This document shows positions 46,409 to 55,560 of a stretch of 64,000 nucleotides of DNA, in pieces. Origin of the DNA: Cellvibrionaceae bacterium 1162T.S.0a.05 (GTDB taxonomy: Bacteria > Pseudomonadota > Gammaproteobacteria > Pseudomonadales > Cellvibrionaceae); NCBI GenBank assembly GCA_000964245.1, contig LANB01000001.1:1157501-1221500 (forward strand), written 5' to 3'. The stretch's first letter is position 1. The number at the start of each line of letters is the position of its first letter. Under the pieces are notes generated by a model. The model did no database searches. It was not told the DNA's origin and worked only from the letters and a program-made list of their open reading frames with translations. Made by a program: the position numbers and the translations under genes.

Positions 46409-47922
46409 CAGTCTTTGTCCGCGGGCCGGTTAAGCACAGCACTGAAACGCCCCAACTCCAACAAGCGATAACCGGTGTAGTTACCCATCATCAGGATGAT
46501 GGCCATCAACACCAATTGCAGACCCAAAAAGTTAAAGGTGAGATGACGAATATATTCATTCATCATCAGGGCATACGCCCCTACCGCCACAAACAACGAG
46601 CCACCGACTTGTTTAAAAACTTGCTTGGGACCTTCCTCTTCCCACAGTATCGACATGCGCTCTATCGTCCAACTTAATATAATCATTGGGAAAAGCGTCA
46701 CTTTTAAACCTTCACTCAGCCCCAGTTGATAGGACAAAAGCGAAAAGGCGGTGATCATCATGATCACTGTCACAATCACTGCCGATATCCTCGCCACCAA
46801 CAGTAAATTCAAATTACTGAGGTAGCTGCGTATCACCAATCCGACCCCTACGATGAGTACAAAACCCACCAGCCCAGTCACCAGAGAAGTTTGAATAAAC
46901 GCAATCGCTATCAATACCGGCATGAAGGTGCCCGAGGTGCGCAAGCCGATAAAAATACGCATAAACACCACAACCAGCACACCGACGGGAATCAGCAAGA
47001 TCCCTTTGAACACCGCTTGCTCCTCGAGTGGCAGGCTATGAATACTGAAACCGAGAATGTCATCAAACTTGCTCAATTGTGTTTCCAGTGAGACATCCTG
47101 TTCAATAAAAGAAAACAGAACCGAGGATTGCGAACCGCCCACAATGTCCAGCAAGGCTCCACTTTGATATTCCCACAACAATTGATTCGGTTTTAAGCCC
47201 TGCTCGCCGCTAAGCGGATCAAAGACTTCATAGTGGCGCCCTTCAAACACCTGCAGCAAGGGATACAACTCTTGACGACGGCGACCATCTTCGAGGTTGA
47301 GCACATAAATCACGCGCGCCGCCGCGCCTGCCTCATTGAGAAGATCGACAAGCCATTCACTGCGGCTCTTGCGCTGGGTGAGAAATTCCGATTGTTGACT
47401 CGATGCCTCAAACTCACGAATTAATTCGCGAGCCAGGGTGTAATTATCCGCTGACCGCTCGCGCGCTCGTTGCAGAATTTGTCGCGCAGCGGTTGTGTAA
47501 GGCCCGGTATCGCCATTCAAGCCGGGTTTAATTGCCGGTGGATCCTGCTCTCGCTCCCCGTGATCTTCGGTAACCAGCATATCGACACGGTAGTAAAGTG
47601 TTTGCAAACCGATGGCGCGTCGGATCGACCATTCCGCGCGGCGGCCACCTTCTTTCTCATGAAAGGCCAAACCGTAACCGGGGCTTGCAGTGTGCTCACC
47701 CACGCGTTCAAAACCCAGCTGGCTATCCGGAATTGCCAGCGACGCTTTAACAGACTCGCCACTCGCCTGAAACTCAACTTTGGCTTCAATTGACCAGATC
47801 TGCCTTTTTTCGCCGGGAACAAAAGGAATACCCTGCTCGCTGTGGCGTTGCCAAATAAGTGCAAAGCCAGAGAACAGCAGAATTGCGATTAACAAATAAA
47901 AAGGGGTGCGCGATTTTTTCAA
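46408..47922 (-). CDS. Inactive-transglutaminase / 7TM membrane protein
   Basis: 504 residues. It has an N-terminal membrane anchor (about 8-24), a periplasmic domain with a transglutaminase-like core (about 150-260) and then seven hydrophobic helices (about 305-490, starting AVFKGILLIPVGVLVVVFM). The usual catalytic Cys-His-Asp triad is not evident, agreeing with the 'inactive transglutaminase' label of the family. It is the conserved membrane partner of the ATP-grasp protein downstream. It probably presents or senses a periplasmic peptide (inference). Confidence 0.82.
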   Translation of the reverse strand: MKKSRTPFYLLIAILLFSGFALIWQRHSEQGIPFVPGEKRQIWSIEAKVEFQASGESVKASLAIPDSQLGFERVGEHTASPGYGLAFHEKEGGRRAEWSIRRAIGLQTLYYRVDMLVTEDHGEREQDPPAIKPGLNGDTGPYTTAARQILQRARERSADNYTLARELIREFEASSQQSEFLTQRKSRSEWLVDLLNEAGAAARVIYVLNLEDGRRRQELYPLLQVFEGRHYEVFDPLSGEQGLKPNQLLWEYQSGALLDIVGGSQSSVLFSFIEQDVSLETQLSKFDDILGFSIHSLPLEEQAVFKGILLIPVGVLVVVFMRIFIGLRTSGTFMPVLIAIAFIQTSLVTGLVGFVLIVGVGLVIRSYLSNLNLLLVARISAVIVTVIMMITAFSLLSYQLGLSEGLKVTLFPMIILSWTIERMSILWEEEGPKQVFKQVGGSLFVAVGAYALMMNEYIRHLTFNFLGLQLVLMAIILMMGNYTGYRLLELGRFSAVLNRPADKD

Positions 47923-47954
47923 AACTTAGAATACACAAGCATGGTTACACGATA

Positions 47955-48689
47955 TTAGCGGGATACAGTCTGTTCATCTATCTTCGGCTGTACATGTTTG
48001 CGCGCAACATCAACCACGGCAATGTCGCGAAGGTAGTCACGCCCGAGCGCAAGGCTATAAGTAAGCCCTTCCTTACTTGTTAAGGTTAATTCCGTTTCTT
48101 CCGTGGTATTACCCAAACGTACGGCCATTTTAATCACGGGTCGTCTTTCGAGATCCTCACCACTGCCATTACGAATGCGAATGTGGCGCTGCAATGGGGC
48201 CTCCCAGGCGTCTTCTTCATCCGCACTCAAATTAAACCTTACCCAGGCTTCGCCGTTGCGCTCAAAGGGTTGGATATTCAATACATTCAAGGTTGAAGAA
48301 CGCGAACCGGTATCAATGCGTGCTTCAACATGACGATCAAATAACTCCAGCCACACCCATTCGCTGCGGCCGACGACAATTTTTCCGTCCAGCGGCACAG
48401 CCACAGGTTTAACGACTTTACGCGGCTTTTCTACCCGAACTTCCGTGCGTGTTGCCTGTTGTTGCATGTTCACTAACTGTTCCTGCACCGCAACCAGCAT
48501 ATTTGCCATGTTTTCCTGATTGGCAGACATTTGTTCAAGTTGGTCGTTTTGCAAACTCAACAGTTCCTGTTGCGCCTCAATGAGCGCGGTATTGGAACTC
48601 ACACTGTCTTGCAGGGCCGGGGCTTTCACAGCCTGCATGCTGCAAGCAGAAAGCAAAGCCAATAGTGCGAGGGGAACCAAACGGTACAT
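47955..48689 (-). CDS. Retropepsin-like aspartic protease lipoprotein (RimB-type / 'ATP-dependent zinc protease' family)
   Basis: 244 residues. The lipobox LLSAC places Cys16 as lipidation site. A Gln-rich coiled coil (about 32-80) precedes a retropepsin-like domain with ARIDTGSRSSTLNV near 130, the D-T-G-S aspartic-protease motif. Databases often call this family ATP-dependent zinc protease, but the fold is pepsin-like. It lies 32 bases upstream of the 7TM gene, giving a protease-7TM-ligase operon. The signal peptide means the protease is in the periplasm, so it acts on the far side of the membrane from the ligase. GACAGGAAATTCCC precedes the ATG. Confidence 0.85.
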   Translation of the reverse strand: MYRLVPLALLALLSACSMQAVKAPALQDSVSSNTALIEAQQELLSLQNDQLEQMSANQENMANMLVAVQEQLVNMQQQATRTEVRVEKPRKVVKPVAVPLDGKIVVGRSEWVWLELFDRHVEARIDTGSRSSTLNVLNIQPFERNGEAWVRFNLSADEEDAWEAPLQRHIRIRNGSGEDLERRPVIKMAVRLGNTTEETELTLTSKEGLTYSLALGRDYLRDIAVVDVARKHVQPKIDEQTVSR

Positions 48690-48820
48690 GGGAATTTCCT
48701 GTCTTTTATTTAAGCGTTTCAGGGCCAGCTGAAAGCTGCCGTATGATAGCAGCGAGAAACTATATTAATGAGAATACTGGCACACTTGAAAGTATTATTT
48801 TGCAGGAATGCAATGATTTC

Positions 48821-49357
48821 TTATGCTGTCGTTGAAAGTGCCTGCAATTGAATCTTACCGCGCGCCACTTCTGGCAAATCGTCGGTATCAGCAAACAAAC
48901 TGACACTGTATTCCCCCGCTTGCCAGGTTTGTCCGCGAGGCAACTCCATGTACTGCGTGCCAATTTGAAAATTCACGGGATAACGGTGCAGGGCCACCAC
49001 CCGTTTGTTGACGGTATCAAAAAAGCGCAACAACAAATGGCGGCAATTTAACTCTCTACCAGGATGGTAAAGCGCGTAAATAGGCGAGAATTGCTGGATG
49101 AATTCCAGTGAAATTGGAAAGCGAATTGCGCTTTTGGTGGCAATGGTAGAAAACCGCAAGGTATCCCCAGGCGCTATCCCTTTTGCTTCCAGGTCCATAA
49201 AAAGTAAGTCGACCAGCCGGTCGATGTAGGCCGCTGGGTCTTTCATGCTGTGAAAGCCGTACTCGTGGACGAGCGTTGACTTGGCTAGCAAGTCCACCCA
49301 ATCCATTTTATCCATGCTATCCAGCGTTTCAGCAAATAGCGAACCTTGTGCTTTCAT
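48821..49357 (-). CDS. Protein of unknown function, 178 residues
   Basis: I do not recognise the family. There is no signal peptide or membrane segment. The N-terminal half is helical and acidic (ETLDSMDKMDWVDLLAKST), the C-terminal half is beta-rich with aromatic strands (YPVNFQIGTQYMELP, YSVSLFAD). Its ATG overlaps the preceding gene's end, so the two are co-translated. It lies 131 bases upstream of the protease gene on the same strand. Real gene: coding-like codon use and tight coupling support it. Confidence 0.75.
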   Translation of the reverse strand: MKAQGSLFAETLDSMDKMDWVDLLAKSTLVHEYGFHSMKDPAAYIDRLVDLLFMDLEAKGIAPGDTLRFSTIATKSAIRFPISLEFIQQFSPIYALYHPGRELNCRHLLLRFFDTVNKRVVALHRYPVNFQIGTQYMELPRGQTWQAGEYSVSLFADTDDLPEVARGKIQLQALSTTA

Positions 49358-49650
49358 TGATCACCCGCTGCCACACTTGCAATAGTGAGCTGCGCAGTTT
49401 GCGGTCGTGTTGTAGCGGACTCGCAAGCCTGCCTGCTTGCCAGTAAGGCTTCCTGCATTGCAAGAGGTCTGTGTTCGACGACAATACGCTTTTCAACATT
49501 TGAGCTACTAAAGCGACCAAGCAGTATGCCAACTGAAAAGAGTATCAACGCGCCAACAAACAGCGTAGTGTAGGGCACAGTATTAAGAAACCTCATTGTC
49601 GCTTGCTCTTGCGTGACTCGATATTTCGGACTGACTGCGTCGTTATTCAT
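49354..49650 (-). CDS. Small single-pass membrane protein of unknown function
   Basis: 98 residues from ATG 49650, chosen because AGGGAGG lies 9 bases upstream; a longer frame extends to 49722 without a ribosome site. One membrane helix (about 27-46, TTLFVGALILFSVGILLGRF) separates a short cytoplasmic N-terminus from a C-terminal about 50-residue soluble tail. It overlaps the 178-residue protein gene by 4 bases. The pair is divergent from the Ser/Thr kinase gene, 285 bases away. Function unknown; possibly a membrane anchor for its partner. Confidence 0.7.
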   Translation of the reverse strand: MNNDAVSPKYRVTQEQATMRFLNTVPYTTLFVGALILFSVGILLGRFSSSNVEKRIVVEHRPLAMQEALLASRQACESATTRPQTAQLTIASVAAGDQ

Positions 49651-49935
49651 TAGAATCGCCTCCCTGCGAGCGACCGAAGCCGCCTCCTGCATTTCAAAGA
49701 AGAAGTAAATACTTGTTTCCACTTATTAGAAGCAGGAAAAATCCGAAAATTTGCCAATAAAAATTTCTCATGCTCAAATTTGTCCGCTTTCCTGCTTTAA
49801 CTAATGAGCGGGTGTCGAAACCGCTTATGGCTAATGGCTAAATGAAATGGATAGCCAAAGGATAACCAACGCGACTTGCGTTATTCACAAGCACTGCAGG
49901 CGCCCTGAAAATCGGCTCACACACGAGGAACACCC

Positions 49936-52900
49936 TTGAGTAAAAACTGGGACAAGATTCAATCGCTGTTTAACAAGGCCATCAATGAGCCCAGGGAGGG
50001 TCGCCGCGCCTTTTTGGATGCCGCGTGTGCAGGAGACAGCGATTTGCTGGAAGAAGTCCTCGCCCTGCTCGAACACGATGATGACGGCGACAAGGAAATT
50101 GAATCGGCACTGGCGCGTGGCGCCGATGCACTTTTGCAAGACCCGGATTCCACAAACAGCTTCTGGTTGGGAAAGCGTCTCGGGGCATGGCGAATAACGG
50201 AACATATCGCCAGCGGCGGCATGGGTGCAGTCTATCGCGCTGTGCGCGCTGATGAAGAATACGACCTCACCGTTGCCATCAAATTATTAAACCCGGCATT
50301 TTTTAACGAGAACTTTAAACAGCAATTTGCAGCAGAGCGGCAAATCCTCGCACGCCTGAATCATTTGAATATTGGTCGCCTGCTCGATGGCGGTTCCACC
50401 GAGGACGGTGTTCCCTGGTTGGCCATGGAATACATTGACGGCGAACGCATCGACCGCTACTGCAAGGAAAAAAGCCTGAAAGAAAAACTGAACCTGTTTA
50501 TTCAGGTTTGCCGCGCAGTCGAATTTGCTCATCAGAACCTTGTGGTTCATCGCGATCTGAAGCCGGGTAACATCCTTGTCGATAAACAGGGGCAAGTAAA
50601 ATTATTGGATTTTGGTATCGCAAAATTATTACAGGAAGACAGTTCCGAAGCGGCACCAACACGTATGGGCATGCTGACACCCGGCTACGCCAGCCCCGAA
50701 CAAATCAACGGTTCAAGTATTACTACCAGTACAGATGTCTATGCGCTTGGCGTTTTACTTTATCAGCTACTTTGCGGCCGTTTACCTTTTGAACGCGAAC
50801 AAACACAAAGTGAAATGGAATTTATTCAATCCATTTTGCAAACGCCGCCACCCCTGCCCAGCGATATGTTAACGCGCACCGGCAGCCAACACGGTGTCCT
50901 CGACATCGACACTCGCAGTTTACGCGGCGATCTCGACAACATCGTGCTATTCGCATTGCGCAAGGAGCCGGAACGCCGCTACGGCTCCGTGCAGGCGCTG
51001 CGTGAAGATATCGAACACTTTCTTGAAGACAAGCCTGTGACAGCTTGCCCCGACAATTTCTGGTATCTCACCCGGAAGTTTTGTAAGCGCAATCGCCTCG
51101 GGCTCGGCATTGCGGCTTTGGTATTTTGCCTTTTTGCAGGCATGCTCACGATACACACGGTGCAGCTCAAACTGGAACGGGACAAAGCCCAACTCGAAGC
51201 CGAACGCAGCGCACAAATTTATAATTTTCTGGTTTCGGTTTTCAAAGATGCCGACCCGACGAAGGTACTCGGCGCAGACATTCGCGCTCGCGAACTACTC
51301 GACACGGGCTCAGCCCGTATTCGCTTTGAATTACACAATCAGCCTGAAGTTCAAAGCAGCCTGTTGATCCTTATGGGTGATATCTATCTTTCGCTTGGTG
51401 TCCTCGACAAGTCACTCGACTTTTTAAATACAGCTGTCAGTCAAAGTGCGCGTTACACGGATCCACACATTCATATCCAAAGTTTAATTACGCGTGCCGA
51501 AGTGAATTTTGCCATTGGCAATTTATCTGCATCGGAAGCGGACTTTATTCTCGCCCTGCAATACCTGGATGAACACCCTTTTCCTGCACTCAAAATTCAG
51601 GCCCTTAGCGATTACGCAAATCTGCTCGACAAACAAGGCAACACCACAGAAGCAGAAGCACTGCTGGAAGAAGCTTTGCTCCTGAGTGCCAGCGACGAGG
51701 CCCTCAATATTCGCAGCTTACATGGCTACGCTGCGGTGCAAGCGGGAAAAGGGCAACTCAAAGACGCGGAAAACAGTTTGCGTGAAGCCTTGCAAAGCAG
51801 CCAACAGTTGTACGGCGAGCTTCACCCCTCCAACGCGTTGCTCTACAACAATCTCGCTTGGGTGCTGCGTGAACAAAGTGCCTTTGCAGAAGCGGAAGAC
51901 GCCGCAATCACGGCAAGCGAACTGAGCCTGCAAATCTACGGAGATGAACACTTTGTTTACCATGATATACGCCTAACCCACGCCGGCATTCTTGAAGTAC
52001 GCGGGGCTTACCTTGAAGCCGAAAAAATCTATCGTGAAGTATTGGCCAATTTTGTCCGCAACTATGGCGAAGATCACTATGCCAGTGCCCTCGCTATGAA
52101 CGACCTGGCCGGGGTGTTAATGAAACGCGGCGCATTTGAAGAAGTTCACACGCTTTACCATCATTCCCTCAAGATTCACCGCCGGGAATTTGGTGAAGAT
52201 CATTACGAAGTTGCAACAAATTTAAGTAACCTGGGCGTACTGGAAAAACATCGAGGCAATACCCGGCAAGCGATTGAATACGTGCGGCAAGCCCTTGAAA
52301 TACGCACCAAAGAACTGGGAGAGAATCACCCCGCCACGATCATCACCTACCGCATTCTCGGCAGCATTCTTTTTGATGAGGCTCAATTCGATGAAGCAGA
52401 AAAGTGGTTAAACAGGGCGCTGGTGCAAGGTAAACTTTTTTGGGGTGAGGTCCACCAGCAAAACGCATTTACCCTTGTTGATATTGCGGTTTTAAAACAA
52501 AGCCAGGGGCATATTAAAGAAGCAGAAACCCGGTTTCGCGAAGCGCTGGATATGCATGCCTCCATACTCACACCCACTCACCCGAAACTCGCGTGGAGCC
52601 GCATGTTGCTCGCCCACAACTTGAGCGAACAACAACGTTTTGAAGAAGCCAACCCCTTGTTCGAATCGGCAATTAACCACTACATTGCACGCTTTGGCGA
52701 AACGCACAACGACGTCGCAACCGCGAAGTTACTTTACGCAGTCAGTTTGCTCAAACAAAAAAACTACAAGGACGCCCTCAACACAGTGCAAGATGCTTAT
52801 GAAATTCGCGTGAAGGTATTTGAAGACAATTGGTACGTCGCCGAGGCACAAGCCCTGTTTGGGCATATCCTCGAACAATTCAACCCGGAAGAAGGCTATG

Positions 52901-52992
52901 TATTAAAAATTGAAGGCCTTGCCTATCTAAACAAGAATCCGGGAGCAAGCCATTTTATTACTCAACGATTAAAAGGCTGGTTGGAAATATAA
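49936..52992 (+). CDS. Ser/Thr protein kinase with transmembrane segment and TPR repeats
   Basis: 1018 residues. A short N-terminal helical region (about 1-75) precedes a Hanks-type kinase: glycine loop IASGGMGAVY (91-100), VAIK Lys116, VVHRDLKPGN and LLDFGIAK are all intact, so it should be active. A membrane helix (about 390-410) leads to at least eight TPRs in the periplasmic half, several of the Kinesin-light-chain type. TTG 49936 is the start, with GAGGA 7 bases before it. Convergent with an ECF sigma gene of a type often partnered with such kinases. Signal and targets unknown. Confidence 0.9.
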   Translation: MSKNWDKIQSLFNKAINEPREGRRAFLDAACAGDSDLLEEVLALLEHDDDGDKEIESALARGADALLQDPDSTNSFWLGKRLGAWRITEHIASGGMGAVYRAVRADEEYDLTVAIKLLNPAFFNENFKQQFAAERQILARLNHLNIGRLLDGGSTEDGVPWLAMEYIDGERIDRYCKEKSLKEKLNLFIQVCRAVEFAHQNLVVHRDLKPGNILVDKQGQVKLLDFGIAKLLQEDSSEAAPTRMGMLTPGYASPEQINGSSITTSTDVYALGVLLYQLLCGRLPFEREQTQSEMEFIQSILQTPPPLPSDMLTRTGSQHGVLDIDTRSLRGDLDNIVLFALRKEPERRYGSVQALREDIEHFLEDKPVTACPDNFWYLTRKFCKRNRLGLGIAALVFCLFAGMLTIHTVQLKLERDKAQLEAERSAQIYNFLVSVFKDADPTKVLGADIRARELLDTGSARIRFELHNQPEVQSSLLILMGDIYLSLGVLDKSLDFLNTAVSQSARYTDPHIHIQSLITRAEVNFAIGNLSASEADFILALQYLDEHPFPALKIQALSDYANLLDKQGNTTEAEALLEEALLLSASDEALNIRSLHGYAAVQAGKGQLKDAENSLREALQSSQQLYGELHPSNALLYNNLAWVLREQSAFAEAEDAAITASELSLQIYGDEHFVYHDIRLTHAGILEVRGAYLEAEKIYREVLANFVRNYGEDHYASALAMNDLAGVLMKRGAFEEVHTLYHHSLKIHRREFGEDHYEVATNLSNLGVLEKHRGNTRQAIEYVRQALEIRTKELGENHPATIITYRILGSILFDEAQFDEAEKWLNRALVQGKLFWGEVHQQNAFTLVDIAVLKQSQGHIKEAETRFREALDMHASILTPTHPKLAWSRMLLAHNLSEQQRFEEANPLFESAINHYIARFGETHNDVATAKLLYAVSLLKQKNYKDALNTVQDAYEIRVKVFEDNWYVAEAQALFGHILEQFNPEEGYVLKIEGLAYLNKNPGASHFITQRLKGWLEI

Positions 52993-53045
52993 ATCAGCAC
53001 AACTGGAATTTTTGCTCACCAAATAGAGTCGAGGAGCAGCACCGC

Positions 53046-53618
53046 TTAGCGTCGCGCTTCACTCAAGGCGTGTTTTAACCAGGCTTTTGCGAGGCGCAAT
53101 TCACTGTTCAAGGTGCTGGTTGAAAGTTGTAAACACTCTGCCATTTCCTCGTAGGTTAGCCCAGCAAAATAATACAGTTCCAGAATTTCGCTTTTGCGTG
53201 AATCAAAGTCGGCAAGTTTCGTAAGCGCATCATCAATATCCGTTATTTCGACGCGATTATTCCCTGCCAACTCCTGCACATCTTCCAGCGGCAGGTTTTC
53301 TTCACCACCGCCACGTTTATCCGTTTTTTTTGCAACGGCGTGGTTCACCAGAATGCGACGCATCTGTCTCGCAGCGAGTGCAAAAAAATGCGCGCGATCC
53401 TGCCACTCCACCTTGGCATCAACCAGCGATAAAAATGCTTCATTCACCAGGGCTGTGGGTTGCAAGGTATGATTTGCGCGCTCACCTCGAAAGGACTTTT
53501 GTGCGAGCCGGTGTAATTCACGATAAACCAGCGGTGTTAGCGCGGCAAATGCGTTTGAATCTCCACCGCGCCAGGCGTGCAGTAAGCGTGTTACTTCTTT
53601 GGACGACGATGCCGACAT
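53046..53618 (-). CDS. ECF-type RNA polymerase sigma factor (TIGR02999-like group)
   Basis: 190 residues. Region 2 has FAALTPLVYRELHRLAQKSFRGERANHTLQPTALVNEAFL, matching the extracytoplasmic-function group often found with Ser/Thr kinases. Region 4 has LTYEEMAECLQLSTSTLNSELRLAKAWL, the -35-binding helix-turn-helix. No anti-sigma gene is adjacent; this group is usually controlled by a kinase or by a C-terminal extension. Its 3' end is 53 bases from the kinase stop, tail-to-tail. Confidence 0.9.
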   Translation of the reverse strand: MSASSSKEVTRLLHAWRGGDSNAFAALTPLVYRELHRLAQKSFRGERANHTLQPTALVNEAFLSLVDAKVEWQDRAHFFALAARQMRRILVNHAVAKKTDKRGGGEENLPLEDVQELAGNNRVEITDIDDALTKLADFDSRKSEILELYYFAGLTYEEMAECLQLSTSTLNSELRLAKAWLKHALSEARR

Positions 53619-53763
53619 GGCCTCCCCTCTTTAAGTTATTTCAGTCTTTCCACTTCAATCGCACGATTATAAAGCGATTGTGGTTCGGTATTTGCTCCTT
53701 ATCCCTTTTATAAGCCCGATATTTGCTGCTACGTCTCGAATGAAGACCTAAAACAGTGCAAAA

Positions 53764-53779
53764 ATCGTAAAATTACGAT
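53764..53779. promoter_or_regulatory. Palindromic candidate operator of the glucosylglycerate operon
   Basis: ATCGTAAAATTACGAT is a perfect 16-base palindrome (7-base arms around AA) lying 40-55 bases upstream of the first gene. TGTAAAATAAT at 53784-53794 could be the -10 box, so the palindrome would cover the -35 region. No regulator gene is adjacent. Confidence 0.6.
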
Positions 53780-53818
53780 CTGGGTGTAAAATAATACGCC
53801 CCAACATGGTGCATATAA

Positions 53819-54733
53819 GTGTTATCACGATTAAAACAATGTATAAAAGATCAGCAATTACCTGACAACTTTGGCCAGCATATCAACCAATGGTATCGAC
53901 CGCTGGCTGAAAAGGTGGCTCCCCTTGCCGCAAAATTGACTGCGGACCAAAACGGCGGAAAAAGTTTTATGCTCGGCATTCAGGGCTGTCAGGGCAGCGG
54001 CAAAAGCACGCTGGCCAGCTTCCTGCAAATCCTGCTTGAAGAAGAATACCAGTTACCCACCGCCGTACTTTCTCTCGACGATTTTTATTTAACCCTCGCT
54101 GCGCGTAAACAACTCGCCGACAGCATACATCCCCTGCTATTAACGCGCGGTGTTCCCGGCACACACGATTTACCGCTCGCGCTGAAAACGTTCAAGGATA
54201 TAAGCCAACTTAAAAAAGGCCAAACACTGCGACTGCCGCGTTTCGACAAAGCCCAGGATGATCGCGCTAAAGAAAACACCTGGCCAGAGGTCGAGGGCCC
54301 CATTCGCGTAATCATTTTCGAAGGTTGGTGCGTGGGCGTCGGGCCCCAAAGTGAAGAGGCGTTGACCCCTGCAATTAATGAGTTGGAACAGCTCGAAGAC
54401 GGTCGCCAAATTTGGCGAAAGTTTGTCAACAAACAATTAGCCACCTACGAAAACACTTTGTTCAACCAGCTTGATAAACTTGTGGTCTTACAGGCGCCTT
54501 CTTTCGCTTGCGTCTACGAGTGGCGTGCTTTGCAAGAAAAAAAATTACGGGAAAAAACGCGCTTACTTAGCGACAGTAAAGTATTGAGTGACGTCGCATT
54601 AAAACGTTTTATTGCGCACTATGAACGCTTGAGCCGCCACTGTCTGGCAAGCTTACCTGCGAAAGCAGATTGGCTTTTCAAGCTCAACGAGAATCAGAAA
54701 ATTTACGAATTCAGGGAAGGCTCACATGCCTGA
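53819..54733 (+). CDS. D-glycerate 3-kinase-like P-loop kinase
   Basis: 304 residues. The P-loop is GIQGCQGSGKST near 53-64; SLDDFYLT and GTHDLPLA and PRFDKAQDDR follow, all typical of the glycerate kinase (GLYK) class related to uridine and pantothenate kinases. It should convert D-glycerate to 3-phosphoglycerate. The start is GTG 53819; no ATG is in frame. It overlaps the phosphatase gene by 8 bases. In this operon it would recycle the glycerate released by the phosphorylase. Confidence 0.85.
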   Translation: MLSRLKQCIKDQQLPDNFGQHINQWYRPLAEKVAPLAAKLTADQNGGKSFMLGIQGCQGSGKSTLASFLQILLEEEYQLPTAVLSLDDFYLTLAARKQLADSIHPLLLTRGVPGTHDLPLALKTFKDISQLKKGQTLRLPRFDKAQDDRAKENTWPEVEGPIRVIIFEGWCVGVGPQSEEALTPAINELEQLEDGRQIWRKFVNKQLATYENTLFNQLDKLVVLQAPSFACVYEWRALQEKKLREKTRLLSDSKVLSDVALKRFIAHYERLSRHCLASLPAKADWLFKLNENQKIYEFREGSHA

Positions 54734-55550
54734 CACACGCTATCTGGTTATCACCGATCTGGATGGAACCTTGCTCGACCACCACACGTATCAGTGGCAG
54801 GCGGCCCAACCCGCGCTCGACTGGCTACAGGAAAAGCAAATACCTGTTGTGATCAACACCAGTAAAACACGCGCAGAAGTTATCGAGCTGCAACATGCGT
54901 TAAACATAAACGCGCCTGCAATCGTTGAAAATGGTTCCGCTATTTTTCTTCCCAAAACCCTGATCACCTCGCTACAAAATGCGGATTGGCAGGAGAACCA
55001 ATCCAGTTATTTTCGTGTATTGGGAAAAACCCGCCAACACATCCTTGAGCGGCTGCATGAATTACGCGATAAGAATAACTGGAAGTTTGAAGGTTTTGCC
55101 GATTGGTCAGTAGAACAAATTGTCGACGCAACCCGCTTGCCCACAGAGGACGCAAAACGTGCGAGTGCGCGCGAATACTCGGAAGCCTTAAGCTGGTTTG
55201 GTGATGACAACAGTCTGCAGGCTTTCCAGACGCAATTACGTGAAGAAGGTTTTCAGGTTCTCAGGGGTGGGCGTTTTATTCACGTGTTGGGGCAGAGTAA
55301 CAAAGGCCTCGCAAGTCTCGTGTTAAAGGATTTTTACGCACAACAGTGGCATACCCTTGCCAGTACAATCATTCTGGGAGATGGCCCCAATGACCGCGAC
55401 ATGCTCGAAGTGGCCGATATTCCAGTAGCGGTAAAATCACCCGTAAACGACTTTCCAGAAATTAATCACGCATCCGTTTTTTATACGCATGCCTTCGGCC
55501 CGGAAGGCTGGAACGAAGCAATTTCCCATTTTAAAACATCAATAATCTAA
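54726..55550 (+). CDS. HAD-family mannosyl/glucosyl-3-phosphoglycerate phosphatase
   Basis: 274 residues. HAD type IIB motifs: TDLDGTLLD with D11 and D13, NTSKTR (motif II Thr/Ser), a cap domain, and GDGPNDRDML (motif IV). The pattern HHTYQWQAAQPALDWL is that of the mannosyl-3-phosphoglycerate phosphatase (YedP/MpgP) group, which also covers glucosyl-3-phosphoglycerate. It would dephosphorylate the product of the next gene to glucosylglycerate. It is 10 bases upstream of that synthase. Confidence 0.87.
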   Translation: MPDTRYLVITDLDGTLLDHHTYQWQAAQPALDWLQEKQIPVVINTSKTRAEVIELQHALNINAPAIVENGSAIFLPKTLITSLQNADWQENQSSYFRVLGKTRQHILERLHELRDKNNWKFEGFADWSVEQIVDATRLPTEDAKRASAREYSEALSWFGDDNSLQAFQTQLREEGFQVLRGGRFIHVLGQSNKGLASLVLKDFYAQQWHTLASTIILGDGPNDRDMLEVADIPVAVKSPVNDFPEINHASVFYTHAFGPEGWNEAISHFKTSII

Positions 55551-55560
55551 GGACATTCTC

